From positions 124,001 to 188,000 of the forward strand of contig NZ_QTSZ01000041.1 of NCBI RefSeq assembly GCF_003730295.1: a DNA stretch of 64,000 nt. Reading direction: 5' to 3'. Of this stretch, positions 27,339 through 35,675 are shown piece by piece. A program made the translations under genes and the position numbers. Numbering within the stretch: the first letter of the stretch is position 1; every line of letters starts with the position of its first letter. The stretch is from Ornithinibacillus gellani. GTDB taxonomy: Bacteria; Bacillota; Bacilli; Bacillales; Amphibacillaceae. The notes beneath the pieces were generated by a model that saw nothing but the letters and a program-made list of their open reading frames with translations, was not told where the DNA came from and did not search any database.

Positions 27339-28574
27339 ATGTACGAGGGGAAAATCATCAAGTTTTACCGCGAGAAAGCCAGACTAACCCAGGAACAACT
27401 AGGAAGGGGCATTTGCTCCGCCACTCATATCAGTAAAATTGAACGAGGATTAACAGAATATGCTTCCGAAATTACATCACTTTTGGCAGAACGGCTGCAG
27501 ATTGATATGGAGAAAGAAGTGCTTCACTTAACTTCGATTAAGGAAAAACTCGATTTATGGCATGAAATGATTATTTCCCAAAATATGCAGGCTGCTGCGG
27601 AAATAGAAGAAGAATTGAAGAATAATCCATTGATACAAATTTCTGATTACCAAGGCCTGTACCAGATGATTCAAGTTAAATATTATATTAAACTTGGTGA
27701 TTCAGACATGGTGGAACGATATATGAAACTACTTCCCAAGGATAGTGAAAACCTGCCAGAATTTGAGAAGAATGTATATAAGCATGTTCTAGGTATTTAC
27801 TACACCATGATGAGCGATCACCTGCAATCTATTAATATTTTAAAGAGCATTGATTTTGATACCTACTCCAATCCACTCGTCTATTACGATCTGGCTGCGG
27901 CCTATTATCATAATAAATCACCCGTATTAGCCTATTATTATGCCGAGCAGGCGTTAAATTTATATAAAAAAAGAAATAACTTCCTTGGCATTATTGATGC
28001 AGAAAATCTAATGATTATTCAAATTGAATCAGATTATCACCGTGATTTTAAAGAAACGGTCGAACAATATGAAAACCTCCTTACCATCTGTGATTTATGT
28101 AACTCCATGGATAAAAAAGCGAAGATCCTGCATAACTACGCATATGAACATCTAAGACGCGGGAATTATTTAGAAGCAGAAAAAATGTATAAGGAATCGA
28201 TGGAGCTCAAAGAAAAGGATACGGCCTATTATTTGCTTTCATTGGAAGGATTTATTCGCTGCGGTGCGGAAGGTAATCTGTTATCTCAGGAAGAATTGCT
28301 AGGCTATATTCATGAAGGATTAAGCATTGCCAATGATATTAATGAAATGTTGTTTACCATTATTTTGAATTTGCATAAATACGCCATCCTGAACCGTGAA
28401 TCACAATATTATCGTTATATTGACAGTAAGGCATTGCCATATATGGATACACATGGCTATATTATGCTGGCACAGCGCTATCGAAAGGAATTATTTGCCT
28501 ACTATACAAAAATAGGAGAATCGGAAAAAGCCCTGCAAATTGCAATTCCATTAGTTGAAACATTGGATGATTAA
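27339..28574 (+). CDS. XRE-family regulator with TPR domain (RRNPP-like)
   Basis: 411-residue transcription regulator. N-terminal XRE helix-turn-helix (about 1-62: IIKFYREKARLTQEQLGRGICSATHISKIERG), followed by a helical repeat domain with TPR-like segments such as LVYYDLAAAYYHNKSPVLAYYYAEQALNLY and ILHNYAYEHLRRGNYLEAEKMYKESMEL. This arrangement is that of RRNPP regulators (PlcR, Rgg, NprR), which bind secreted and re-imported peptides. No pheromone gene was found next to it. AAGAAGGGGA precedes ATG 27339. Divergent from protease B and close to shared sequence blocks, it is the obvious candidate controller of the protease locus, though this is inference. Confidence 0.88.
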   Translation: MYEGKIIKFYREKARLTQEQLGRGICSATHISKIERGLTEYASEITSLLAERLQIDMEKEVLHLTSIKEKLDLWHEMIISQNMQAAAEIEEELKNNPLIQISDYQGLYQMIQVKYYIKLGDSDMVERYMKLLPKDSENLPEFEKNVYKHVLGIYYTMMSDHLQSINILKSIDFDTYSNPLVYYDLAAAYYHNKSPVLAYYYAEQALNLYKKRNNFLGIIDAENLMIIQIESDYHRDFKETVEQYENLLTICDLCNSMDKKAKILHNYAYEHLRRGNYLEAEKMYKESMELKEKDTAYYLLSLEGFIRCGAEGNLLSQEELLGYIHEGLSIANDINEMLFTIILNLHKYAILNRESQYYRYIDSKALPYMDTHGYIMLAQRYRKELFAYYTKIGESEKALQIAIPLVETLDD

Positions 28575-28578
28575 CGAC

Positions 28579-28616
28579 AAGAAGACGGTTATGGGACAAC
28601 CGTCTTCTTTTTTATA
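28579..28616 (+). terminator. Terminator of the XRE-TPR gene
   Basis: Perfect 12-bp stem AAGAAGACGGTT / AACCGTCTTCTT with a 7-nt loop followed by TTTTTA. Confidence 0.93.
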
Positions 28617-28715
28617 GAAAAAACCCAATATCTAACTGGATATACAACGTTTTTCACTTTTATTTCCATTATAAAAGGATTAAAATAAAACAGTACTTGA
28701 TTCGGGGGAAACAAC

Positions 28716-29924
28716 ATGAAAACAATCATTCAAACGATTTTTCAAAGATATTGGCATCCATATACTGCATTAATCCTGGCCGGGTTGCTCAGTGCTATTT
28801 ATTTTGGGCTGACAGCAACCGTTTGGGCTGTAACGGGGGAATTTACTCGTTTTGGCGGGCATATACTTCAATTTATCGGGGTCGACGTTTCCGATTGGGC
28901 ATATTTTCAACTGGTCCATTTAGAAGGAACGACCTGGAGTCGCCCAGACGGCTGGATTGTATGGGGAATGTTCATTGGTGCTTTGATCATGGTGCTATAC
29001 AGCAATAGCTTCAAAATTCGTCTGCCACAACAAAAGCGACGTTATGTACAAGGGTTGGTCGGTGGTATCATTGCCGGTTTTGGTGCAAGGCTGGCACTTG
29101 GCTGTAATCTCGCCGCATTCTTTACTGGCGTACCACAGTTTTCCATTCATTCTTGGATATTTATTGTAGCCACAGGTATCGGGACTTTTTTTGGAGCTAA
29201 AGTTACGAAAATGCGCTGGTGGAAAGGTAAACCATCGCTCATGCGCGGAGCCGCTGCACCATCGAAAGTCAACAAACATGTCGTCCAGCCATATGTCGGT
29301 GGCGTCATCACGATTGCCTATGCAGCACTTGTCATATATTTTTTCGCCAGTGGAAAAACATTACTCGGTTTTGGTGCGCTATTCGGATTAGCATTTGGGA
29401 TTCTAATCGAACGCGGGCAAATCTGCTTCACCTCCGCCTTCCGTGATTTATGGCTTGTCGGACGAAGCCTAATGGCAAAAGCAATCATTGCTGGGATGGC
29501 AATCAGCTCGATTTTAACAATCATTGTCATCGTCCTATATGATATACCACCAATTACGAAAATCGCTGCATTAAGCACCTTTGTTGGCGGTGTATTGTTC
29601 GGGCTTGGGATTGTCATGGCTTCCAGCTGTGAAACCGGCATGATGTACAGACTCATGGAGGGGCAAGTTTTATATCTAACAGTTTTCATCGGAAATATTG
29701 TTGGAGCAACCTTCTTAGCCTATGCATGGGATCATTTAGGTATCTACAACCTCTTGGTGAAAAGCGGTTCACCGATTAATTTGCTCGATTCCATCGGGCC
29801 AATTGGCGCCATTGCAGCTACCTTAGCCATGCTCGGTACCCTTTATGGATTAACTGTTTATTGGGAAAAACGTTACCAACGTAATATGCAAATGAAGAGA
29901 GGAGCAAAAACACATGCAAGCTGA
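28716..29924 (+). CDS. tsuA: YeeE/YedE-type thiosulfate (sulfur) transporter
   Basis: 402-residue polytopic membrane protein of the YeeE/YedE family, whose best known member TsuA takes up thiosulfate through a relay of cysteines. The three conserved cysteine sites are present: C130 in LALGCNLAAFF, C237 in ERGQICFTSAFRD and C305 in MASSCETGMM. ATG 28716 follows GGGGGAAA. It overlaps the following TusA-like gene by 11 bp, the pairing expected for tsuA-tsuB. The exact sulfur species is not settled by sequence. Confidence 0.9.
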   Translation: MKTIIQTIFQRYWHPYTALILAGLLSAIYFGLTATVWAVTGEFTRFGGHILQFIGVDVSDWAYFQLVHLEGTTWSRPDGWIVWGMFIGALIMVLYSNSFKIRLPQQKRRYVQGLVGGIIAGFGARLALGCNLAAFFTGVPQFSIHSWIFIVATGIGTFFGAKVTKMRWWKGKPSLMRGAAAPSKVNKHVVQPYVGGVITIAYAALVIYFFASGKTLLGFGALFGLAFGILIERGQICFTSAFRDLWLVGRSLMAKAIIAGMAISSILTIIVIVLYDIPPITKIAALSTFVGGVLFGLGIVMASSCETGMMYRLMEGQVLYLTVFIGNIVGATFLAYAWDHLGIYNLLVKSGSPINLLDSIGPIGAIAATLAMLGTLYGLTVYWEKRYQRNMQMKRGAKTHAS

Positions 29925-30153
29925 AAAAAAAGCAGATTTCACCTTGGATTTACGCGGTGAATCCTGTCCATACCCTGTGATTTATACATTGGAAGCACTC
30001 GAAGGCATGAATGAAGGTGAACTATTACAAGTAATTACCGATTGCCCTTCATCCTTCCGCAACGTACCAGAAGAGGCTTTGAAACACGGATACACCTTTG
30101 CCCAGGATCCGGTTAAGAACGGGCAAGAATACTTGTTTTATATTTATGCTTAA
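29914..30153 (+). CDS. tsuB: TusA/SirA-family sulfur carrier protein
   Basis: 79-residue cytoplasmic sulfur carrier. The CPxP motif is C18-P19-Y20-P21 in RGESCPYPV, where the cysteine carries the persulfide; the rest fits the two-layer TusA fold. It overlaps tsuA by 11 bp and has GAGAGGAG about ten bases upstream, so both products probably work together: TsuA delivers sulfur across the membrane and this protein receives it. Confidence 0.9.
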   Translation: MQAEKKADFTLDLRGESCPYPVIYTLEALEGMNEGELLQVITDCPSSFRNVPEEALKHGYTFAQDPVKNGQEYLFYIYA

Positions 30154-30154
30154 G

Positions 30155-30195
30155 GAAAAAAAGCAGATGCAGTTCAGGCGCATCTGCTTTTTTCT
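30155..30195. terminator. Bidirectional terminator between tsuB and the membrane-anchored protein
   Basis: AAAAAAGCAGATGC pairs with GCATCTGCTTTTTT around a 9-nt loop, with T runs in both directions. The two genes converge here. Confidence 0.92.
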
Positions 30196-30199
30196 ATAA

Positions 30200-31069
30200 C
30201 TAATCCGCTTTTTTATCTAGAAATTCCTTGTGACGCAACTCGTATTCGTCCTTTGTAACTGCAATATAATCAAGCGGTTGATCAGCATTCCAATACGATA
30301 GCTCCAGCCACCTTGCCTCCTCTTGAATACTGCCCTCCAGCTTAACGGACTCTTCTTCTTTTTCCACAAACCATTCCAGCATGCGACCATCTGTAATGCC
30401 ATTCGCTTCATACACCTTTTCTTGATATGTCTGTTCGTCCGCATCCCATTCTGTTACAGTCAATAAACCACTCACTTCACCTTCCAATAATGCCTCATCG
30501 ATTTTAATAAACAGCTGGAGATGGTTATCCTCTGAAGCATAAACAAATCCATATACGTTATTTAATTTCTCAAAGAAGTGTTTCAACCGATTTTTTTCCT
30601 TATATTCAGCATCCTCATCCGTCGATTCGACTGCTTGCTCCAAAGCAGTCTGTTCCGCTTGCAGTGTCGCTTCATCTACAGGATGAAGTGTGGTTGGCTC
30701 TGTTTCCCCCTCTGGTTGCACCAGGAATTTACCATCAGACACCCAGCCATGGTACGTATGCTTTTCTCCATCATCCATCACATTCCATTTATATTCATTC
30801 TTTTTATAGTTGGCATTGATCATGGATGGACGCACATCTATATGCGACTCTTTCCCCTCGTCCTCAACCTGAATCCACTGGTTAAATCGTCCAGTTACTT
30901 GAGCCTTGTTCGCCTTCTCCAGCTCCACCCACATCAAAACGCCAGCTTCCTTATGCATCAATATTGCGGGAAAATCCAGTTCTTTATCCTTTTCCTTTAT
31001 CGCCCAATTTACCACAATAAGACCCAACACCAATAAAATTGCTATCATACCGATGACCTTTTTGGACAT
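30200..31069 (-). CDS. Membrane-anchored extracytoplasmic protein, unknown function
   Basis: 289-residue protein with one N-terminal transmembrane helix (about 7-26, VIGMIAILLVLGLIVVNWAI) and an acidic soluble part expected outside the membrane. No lipobox and no recognised domain; several tryptophan-containing beta-rich segments (GRFNQWIQVEDEG, YHGWVSDGKFLV). ATG 31069 fits the GGGAGGGAG site better than the TTG at 31075. Standing alone between terminator and the PadR promoter. Function unknown. Confidence 0.7.
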   Translation of the reverse strand: MSKKVIGMIAILLVLGLIVVNWAIKEKDKELDFPAILMHKEAGVLMWVELEKANKAQVTGRFNQWIQVEDEGKESHIDVRPSMINANYKKNEYKWNVMDDGEKHTYHGWVSDGKFLVQPEGETEPTTLHPVDEATLQAEQTALEQAVESTDEDAEYKEKNRLKHFFEKLNNVYGFVYASEDNHLQLFIKIDEALLEGEVSGLLTVTEWDADEQTYQEKVYEANGITDGRMLEWFVEKEEESVKLEGSIQEEARWLELSYWNADQPLDYIAVTKDEYELRHKEFLDKKAD

Positions 31070-31153
31070 GCTCAACTCCCTCCCTCACTTTGATTACACG
31101 ACGATACATATTATCTATGTTATACCCTAAATTTCCATACCTGTAAAAACAAT

Positions 31154-31211
31154 TTGAAAACGATAATGGAATATGATATGGTATATCTAAATGATATATA
31201 TCTTTTAGATA
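31154..31211 (+). promoter_or_regulatory. Promoter and palindromic operator of the PadR gene
   Basis: -35 TTGAAA (31154-31159), 17 bp, -10 TATGGT (31177-31182), directly followed by the palindrome TATCTAAA-12 bp-TTTAGATA (31184-31211) that would cover the transcription start. The position suits autorepression by the PadR protein. Confidence 0.6.
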
Positions 31212-31222
31212 GGATGAAGCAA

Positions 31223-31777
31223 ATGAAAACATACAATGATACCACATACGCTATTCTTGGCATTTTAACAACAGGCTGCCGGTCCGGATATGCCATCAAG
31301 CAATTAATGGATCAAAGCTTAAACCACTTCTGGAAAATCAGCTATGGCCAAATCTATCCAAACCTAAAACGAATTGTAAAGGAGGAACTTGCCACCGTAC
31401 AAACGACGTCACAAGCAGGCCGACCCGATAAAAAGGAATATTTCCTTACCAACAAAGGAGAAAAGGCATTGCTGGAATGGTTGAAAAAACCGATTGAACA
31501 ACTGCCATCCGAACGAAACGAAGTCTTATTAAAATTATTCTTTGGACGTCACCAATCTATAGCAGACGGAATAAAGCATGTCACAGCCTATAAGCAAAAG
31601 CTTGCCACCACCTACCAAATTTACACAAGCATCGAACAAAGATTAACAGCAGAAGAAGAGAATCACAGCGATTTGGATTACTGGCTTTATACACTGGATT
31701 ATGGTAAAAGAACGACAAAAGCGGCTATCGAATGGTGTGACGTAACCATGGAACAATTACGATTAAAGGAGGAATAA
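31223..31777 (+). CDS. PadR-family transcriptional regulator
   Basis: 184-residue repressor. N-terminal winged helix typical of PadR: TYAILGILTTGCRSGYAIKQLM, then YGQIYPNLKRIVKEELATVQ and GRPDKKEYFLTNKGEKALLEWL, followed by a C-terminal helical dimerisation domain of the Vir type. Start ATG 31223 follows AGGATG; the upstream frame to 31154 overlaps the promoter. It is three bases from the DUF4188 gene, and the pair probably forms one operon controlled by the palindrome before it. Ligand unknown. Confidence 0.9.
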   Translation: MKTYNDTTYAILGILTTGCRSGYAIKQLMDQSLNHFWKISYGQIYPNLKRIVKEELATVQTTSQAGRPDKKEYFLTNKGEKALLEWLKKPIEQLPSERNEVLLKLFFGRHQSIADGIKHVTAYKQKLATTYQIYTSIEQRLTAEEENHSDLDYWLYTLDYGKRTTKAAIEWCDVTMEQLRLKEE

Positions 31778-31780
31778 ATC

Positions 31781-32260
31781 ATGGGGAAACACATCCACAC
31801 TGGACGTTTCACCACTGAAAATGAAGAGAATATTGTCGTATTTATCATTGGAATGCGCGTGAATAAGCGCCTAAAAATTCACAAATGGCTACCAGTCTTT
31901 AGTGCAATGGCACCAATGATTAAGGAGCTCCATCAGCATAAAGAAAAACTCGGATTTCTGAGCCAAGAAATGTACTTTGGCCTGCGAACGACCGTCATGA
32001 TTCAATATTGGCGCTCCACTGAAGACCTCATCACCTACGCAAAAGATAAATTACATCTGACCGCCTGGAGGAATTTCAATAAAAAAGTCGGCAACAACGA
32101 CGCGGTTGGTATTTATCACGAAACATACTACGTCAGACAAGGAAACTATGAATCCTTATACGGCAACATGCCATTATATGGCCTGGCAAAAGCAATGAAA
32201 CATACACCAATCACAAAAGAAACCATCACTGCCAAAAAAAGATTACGCCAAGCCGAATAA
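31781..32260 (+). CDS. DUF4188 family protein
   Basis: 159-residue soluble protein of the DUF4188 family, often annotated as monooxygenase-like because of a dimeric alpha-beta fold. Features: GRFTTENEENIVVFIIGMRVNK at the start, a tryptophan-rich core (YWRSTEDLITYAKDK, HLTAWRNFNKKV) and ETYYVRQGNYESLYGNMP. AAGGAGGAA precedes ATG 31781. Being paired with PadR suggests a role in response to a small toxic compound, but no substrate is known. Confidence 0.82.
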   Translation: MGKHIHTGRFTTENEENIVVFIIGMRVNKRLKIHKWLPVFSAMAPMIKELHQHKEKLGFLSQEMYFGLRTTVMIQYWRSTEDLITYAKDKLHLTAWRNFNKKVGNNDAVGIYHETYYVRQGNYESLYGNMPLYGLAKAMKHTPITKETITAKKRLRQAE

Positions 32261-32639
32261 GAATTCACCCGGGGGATGTGTGCATTCTGGAAATTCACGC
32301 CCCCCGATCCCCTTTAGCTGAACATTCGTTCATGCCACCACTCGTTATGCGCAATAGAATAACAAACACTATGACATGTTTTGGGTAGGTATAGGATTGA
32401 AAACGCACAATCTGAGGTTTACTAGAGATTTACAGCATACTAAATGTGTGTTTTTGTATTGTCTTTGAGATTTGATGGATATATTACACCCAACCTGAGG
32501 GCCGTTGGAAGTCCGATAGCACTCGTTACGTGTGTTTTATGGCGACTTTCCGGGATTTAGAAAAATAAAACACTCAATCCGTGTGTTTGCGAACTCTTCC
32601 CTGGACTTTTAATTACAAGTATGATTAAGGTTTATTTTA

Positions 32640-33120
32640 GCTAAACGAAGATACGAAGCGAATTTTTCAGGGTTTCCGTCTGATTTTTTTACTCGAACCG
32701 AGGGCGAGGCGAATTCCTCAGCATTACCACATGATTTTTTCACTCAAACTGTGAGCGAGGCGAGATTCTTAGTGTTACCGTCTGATTTTTTCACTCGAAC
32801 TGAGGGCGAGGCGAATTTTTCAGCATTACCGTCTGATTTTTTCACTCGAAATGGAAACGAGGCGAATTTTTCAGCATTATCGACTGATTTTTTCACTCGA
32901 ACTGTGAGCGAAGCGAATTTTTCAGCGTAACCGACTGATTTTTTCACTCGAACTGTGAGCGAAGCGAATTTTTCAGCGTAACCGACTGATTTTTTCACTC
33001 GAACTGTGAGCGAAGCGAATTTTTCAGCGTAACCGACTGATTTTTTCACTCGAACTGTGAGCGAAGCGAATTTTTCAGCGTAACCGACTGATTTTTTCAC
33101 TCGAACTGAGGGCGGGGTGA
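32640..33120. repeat. 51-bp tandem array, family B (nine units)
   Basis: ACTCGAA-type cores at 32691, 32742, 32793, 32844, 32895, 32946, 32997, 33048 and 33099, an exact 51-bp period. Consensus: TTTTTTCACTCGAACTGTGA, GCGAAGCGAATTTTTCAGCG, TAACCGACTGA. The units from 32895 to 33098 are nearly identical, while those on the left are more diverged, as expected of recent expansion at one end. A minus-strand frame with 17-residue units (core RVKKSVGYAEKFA) is open but has no ribosome site. The segment 32261-32640 holds only short GC-rich inverted repeats and no gene. Confidence 0.93.
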
Positions 33121-33139
33121 AACCCAAGCAGCATTTTGT

Positions 33140-33434
33140 TTACCATCTGCCAACAAAACAAAGGGCAGATTTGATTTCAATCTCAAATCTGCCCCGCATA
33201 CTATATTTAGCGGTGGTCCATTCCTTGTCGGAAAATTTAGTTCCATACGTATCCATATAATCGTCAAAAAATGTAGCTTCTTCCTTATCAAATGTTGACT
33301 TTTTTGTACCAGACTGCTTCCATCGAATCTGCGGTAAGCTGTTCATCCACTTGCCCATGCACCTTTATTTTTCCATCTGCACATGCAGCAAGAAAGAGAA
33401 TTCCTATCGCAAACATGACCAACCATTTTTTCAT
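33140..33434 (-). pseudogene. Small lipoprotein gene, probably frameshifted
   Basis: From ATG 33434 (AGGGG upstream) the sequence reads a clear lipoprotein signal MKKWLVMFAIGILFLAAC (C18) and stops after 48 codons at 33288. In another minus frame the reading continues from about 33340 as QSGTKKSTFDKEEATFFDDYMDT and onward to 33140. A single frameshift near 33305-33330 would join them to a protein of roughly 95 residues. The terminator hairpin lies inside the last codons of the second part, so the true end is uncertain. It could also be an intact 48-residue lipoprotein. Confidence 0.45.
33165..33200 (-). terminator. Terminator-like hairpin downstream of the broken lipoprotein gene
   Basis: GGGCAGATTTGA pairs with TCAAATCTGCCC across a short loop. 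The minus-strand continuation is TTTGTTTTGTTGG, as in an intrinsic terminator. Confidence 0.75.
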
Positions 33435-33500
33435 TCTGGCCCCTTCGCCTATTGTCTATTTTTCTATTGCTAACAAAAGCACAAACAAATTCAACCTGAT

Positions 33501-33707
33501 TTAAGGCCGCATTTCCCAAGGATCCACGACACCAACCGTAACAAGCCGCTCTTTACCCTTTATCGCTTCTATTACCCCCTGTGAAATTTCTTCACTGGTC
33601 AACCATCTCGAATGATTGCCTTCCACTACGAACCCGAATCTAATTTGATAATATACACCATTCTTCGGTAATTCTTTCTTTTTTTGATTGCTAGCTTTCT
33701 TCCACTG
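33501..33707 (-). pseudogene. Possible gene remnant without start codon
   Basis: A minus-strand frame reads KKKELPKNGVYYQIRFGFVV, then EGNHSRWLTSEEISQGVIEA and ends VVDPWEMRP at the stop 33501. The text is protein-like, but an upstream stop and the lack of ATG, GTG or TTG at the expected place (the frame overlaps the end of fetB) suggest a truncated gene. I do not recognise the family. Confidence 0.3.
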
Positions 33708-34461
33708 CCAAATTCTCTTTCAAAAACTGCATGCGCTCGTTAAATAGGGTTGGATAAGATAAATACCCGAGCATAATGCTTGTAGTAACTGCAGTTGTCA
33801 ACAATAAAAATAGAATGAGCAACTGAAATAAAACCGCTTGAACCGGATCTGCACCAGCAATAATTTGTCCACTCATCATCCCTGGCAGTTGCACCAGACC
33901 AATCGTTTTCTGACTTTCAATGGTTGGTATCGTGCTTGCTTTAATAGCGGTAATCAATTGCGTATGAATCGCCTGCTTTGGTGTGCCGCCTAATGATAAA
34001 ATAAGCTCTGTCTGCTTCTGGTTGGTTTCCACCTCTGCCGTAAAACGGTTAAGAAAAAGAATCCCAAGCACCATGGAATTACCGATGACCATGCCGCTTA
34101 TCGAAATAATATATTGAGCCTCTGGCGGAGTAATTCGAAGCCCAAGCAAAATTGCTTGTGTCAGCACCTCAATACATACAAAAGTAACAAATAACTTCCA
34201 AGTGATTCCTTTAATCGACGTTCCTTTTTTTCTTGCATTATGGGTTGCGGCAACAATCATCAACAATACCATTAAAACGATATAAATCATTTGCTTGGAA
34301 TCAAATACAAACTGGAGCACATACCCTACCGCAAGTAATTGTATGATAGAGCGAACAGCTGCAATAAGGGTATCCTTTTCCAAACCAAGCTTGAATGTTT
34401 TCGATAATACGAGGGGAATAAGGACGAAAATCAGTGTCAGACTTAATGTTACATAACTCAT
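33691..34461 (-). CDS. fetB: FetB/YbbM-type ABC transporter permease
   Basis: 256-residue membrane permease of the UPF0014 family; Escherichia coli FetB with FetA exports iron and protects against peroxide stress. About seven hydrophobic helices, with the family signatures AVRSIIQLLAVGYVL, NSMVLGILFLNRF, LSLGGTPKQAI and GLVQLPGMMSGQIIAGADP. It overlaps the ATPase gene by 4 bp and is translated after it. Substrate assignment (iron or another metal) is by homology only. Confidence 0.88.
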   Translation of the reverse strand: MSYVTLSLTLIFVLIPLVLSKTFKLGLEKDTLIAAVRSIIQLLAVGYVLQFVFDSKQMIYIVLMVLLMIVAATHNARKKGTSIKGITWKLFVTFVCIEVLTQAILLGLRITPPEAQYIISISGMVIGNSMVLGILFLNRFTAEVETNQKQTELILSLGGTPKQAIHTQLITAIKASTIPTIESQKTIGLVQLPGMMSGQIIAGADPVQAVLFQLLILFLLLTTAVTTSIMLGYLSYPTLFNERMQFLKENLAVEES

Positions 34462-35180
34462 TCAATTTCCCCCTTCACAAACCGCTTCACTCGTGCATCA
34501 CTCGGATTATTTAATAAGTCACTTGGGCCTGTTTCCACAAGCTCCCCATCCATCATGACCCAAGTATAATCGCCAATCGACATGGCCTGTTCCAGATTAT
34601 GCGTGATCCAAATTATTGTCGTTCCGAACTCCTGATTTATTTTTACAATTAACTTTTCAATATCCTGCTGTGAGACTTTATCCAAGGAGGAGGTAATCTC
34701 ATCCAATAATAAAGTTTGGGGGCGATTGACTAACGTACGGGCAATGGATAGCCTTTGCCGCTGACCTCCTGACAGGTCACTAGCATCCCGATTAAGAAAC
34801 CCCTGATCGAGCCCGACAATTTCCAATAAATGAGCAGCTTCTTCTTTCTCCATTTGCTTACCCTGCAGCGTCAATGGCACGGCAATATTTTTCATTACAG
34901 AACCGCTTAGCATCGTTGCCTCTTGAAGCGCAATTCCTACAAGTCTTCTTAATTCTGTAGGTTCATATGACCCTATCCTTTTATTTTTTATATAAATGTC
35001 CCCCGAGCTTGCGGTCTGCAGTCCATTACATAATTTAAATAATGTAGACTTCCCAGCACCTGATGGACCAACAAGCGTCGTTATTTTCCCTTTTGGAATA
35101 ACCCCCGTAATATCCTTTAAAATATGTAACCCATTAACTGAAAAATGTACATGCTTCAATTCCAGCGCAGCGTCTTTCAT
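34458..35180 (-). CDS. fetA: FetA/YbbL-type ABC transporter ATPase
   Basis: 240-residue ATP-binding subunit partner of FetB. Walker A GPSGAGKST at 38-46, Q-loop in GIALQEATM, signature LSGGQ at 136-140, Walker B LLLDE ending at D160-E161, H-loop in IIWITHNLEQ. First gene of the two-gene operon, with a 4-bp overlap into fetB. Divergent from the ArsR-like gene; the shared 150-bp intergenic region holds the promoter and palindrome described there. Confidence 0.9.
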   Translation of the reverse strand: MKDAALELKHVHFSVNGLHILKDITGVIPKGKITTLVGPSGAGKSTLFKLCNGLQTASSGDIYIKNKRIGSYEPTELRRLVGIALQEATMLSGSVMKNIAVPLTLQGKQMEKEEAAHLLEIVGLDQGFLNRDASDLSGGQRQRLSIARTLVNRPQTLLLDEITSSLDKVSQQDIEKLIVKINQEFGTTIIWITHNLEQAMSIGDYTWVMMDGELVETGPSDLLNNPSDARVKRFVKGEIE

Positions 35181-35293
35181 ATGTATGCCTACCTCTCATT
35201 TTTTCAAACTTTCGCTTACCATCCATTTTACCAGTTTGCCCCGGATTTCGTATATTAAATCTGATGGATATACCAGATTTCTATCATCATATG

Positions 35294-35328
35294 TTGACTA
35301 TAATTAACACCTGTAATATATTTATTAC
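35294..35328 (+). promoter_or_regulatory. Promoter and palindrome abutting the ArsR-like start codon
   Basis: -35 TTGACT (35294-35299), 17 bp, -10 TATATT (35317-35322). The palindrome GTAATA-TATT-TATTAC (35313-35328) covers the -10 box and touches the ATG at 35329. With this promoter the transcript would begin at or next to the start codon. Confidence 0.55.
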
Positions 35329-35649
35329 ATGAATATTCAAAATGGCGACGAACTATTACGGATTCTTGAAGCCCTTTCTAATCCCTACCGGTTAAAAATT
35401 ATTTCAATTTTACATCAGGAAAGACAATATGTGAGTCAGTTGGCACGGTCGTTGGGAATCAGCAGACCATTGCTGTATCTACATTTGCAACGATTGGAGG
35501 AGGCAAACCTAATCAAAGGAGATTATGAAGTCTCTGATAAAGGAAAGACAATGAAATATTTTGAACTAAACCCTTTTTTCATTGAACTGAACCCACAATT
35601 TATTACCGAGTTAGCGGACAGTTTAACTTTGAAAAAGAAGAAGGAATAA
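35329..35649 (+). CDS. ArsR-like winged-helix transcriptional regulator
   Basis: 106-residue regulator with a winged helix-turn-helix: LEALSNPYRLKIISILHQER, VSQLARSLGISRPLLYLHLQRLEEANLI, wing with YEVSDKGKTMKYFELNPF. No metal-binding cysteine pair is present, so it is unlikely to be a metal sensor of the classic type. No ribosome site precedes ATG 35329 and the best promoter ends six bases before it, so translation may be leaderless. It stands ahead of two small membrane-protein genes with short gaps and probably controls them. The palindrome at its start suits autoregulation. Confidence 0.85.
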   Translation: MNIQNGDELLRILEALSNPYRLKIISILHQERQYVSQLARSLGISRPLLYLHLQRLEEANLIKGDYEVSDKGKTMKYFELNPFFIELNPQFITELADSLTLKKKKE

Positions 35650-35675
35650 CGGCAATGACGGAAAGGAGCAATAAT

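Noticed and set aside
32744-33127. Minus-strand frame with 17-residue repeats (core RVKKSVGYAEKFA)
   Set aside because: TTG start without ribosome site; openness follows from a stop-free 51-bp unit.
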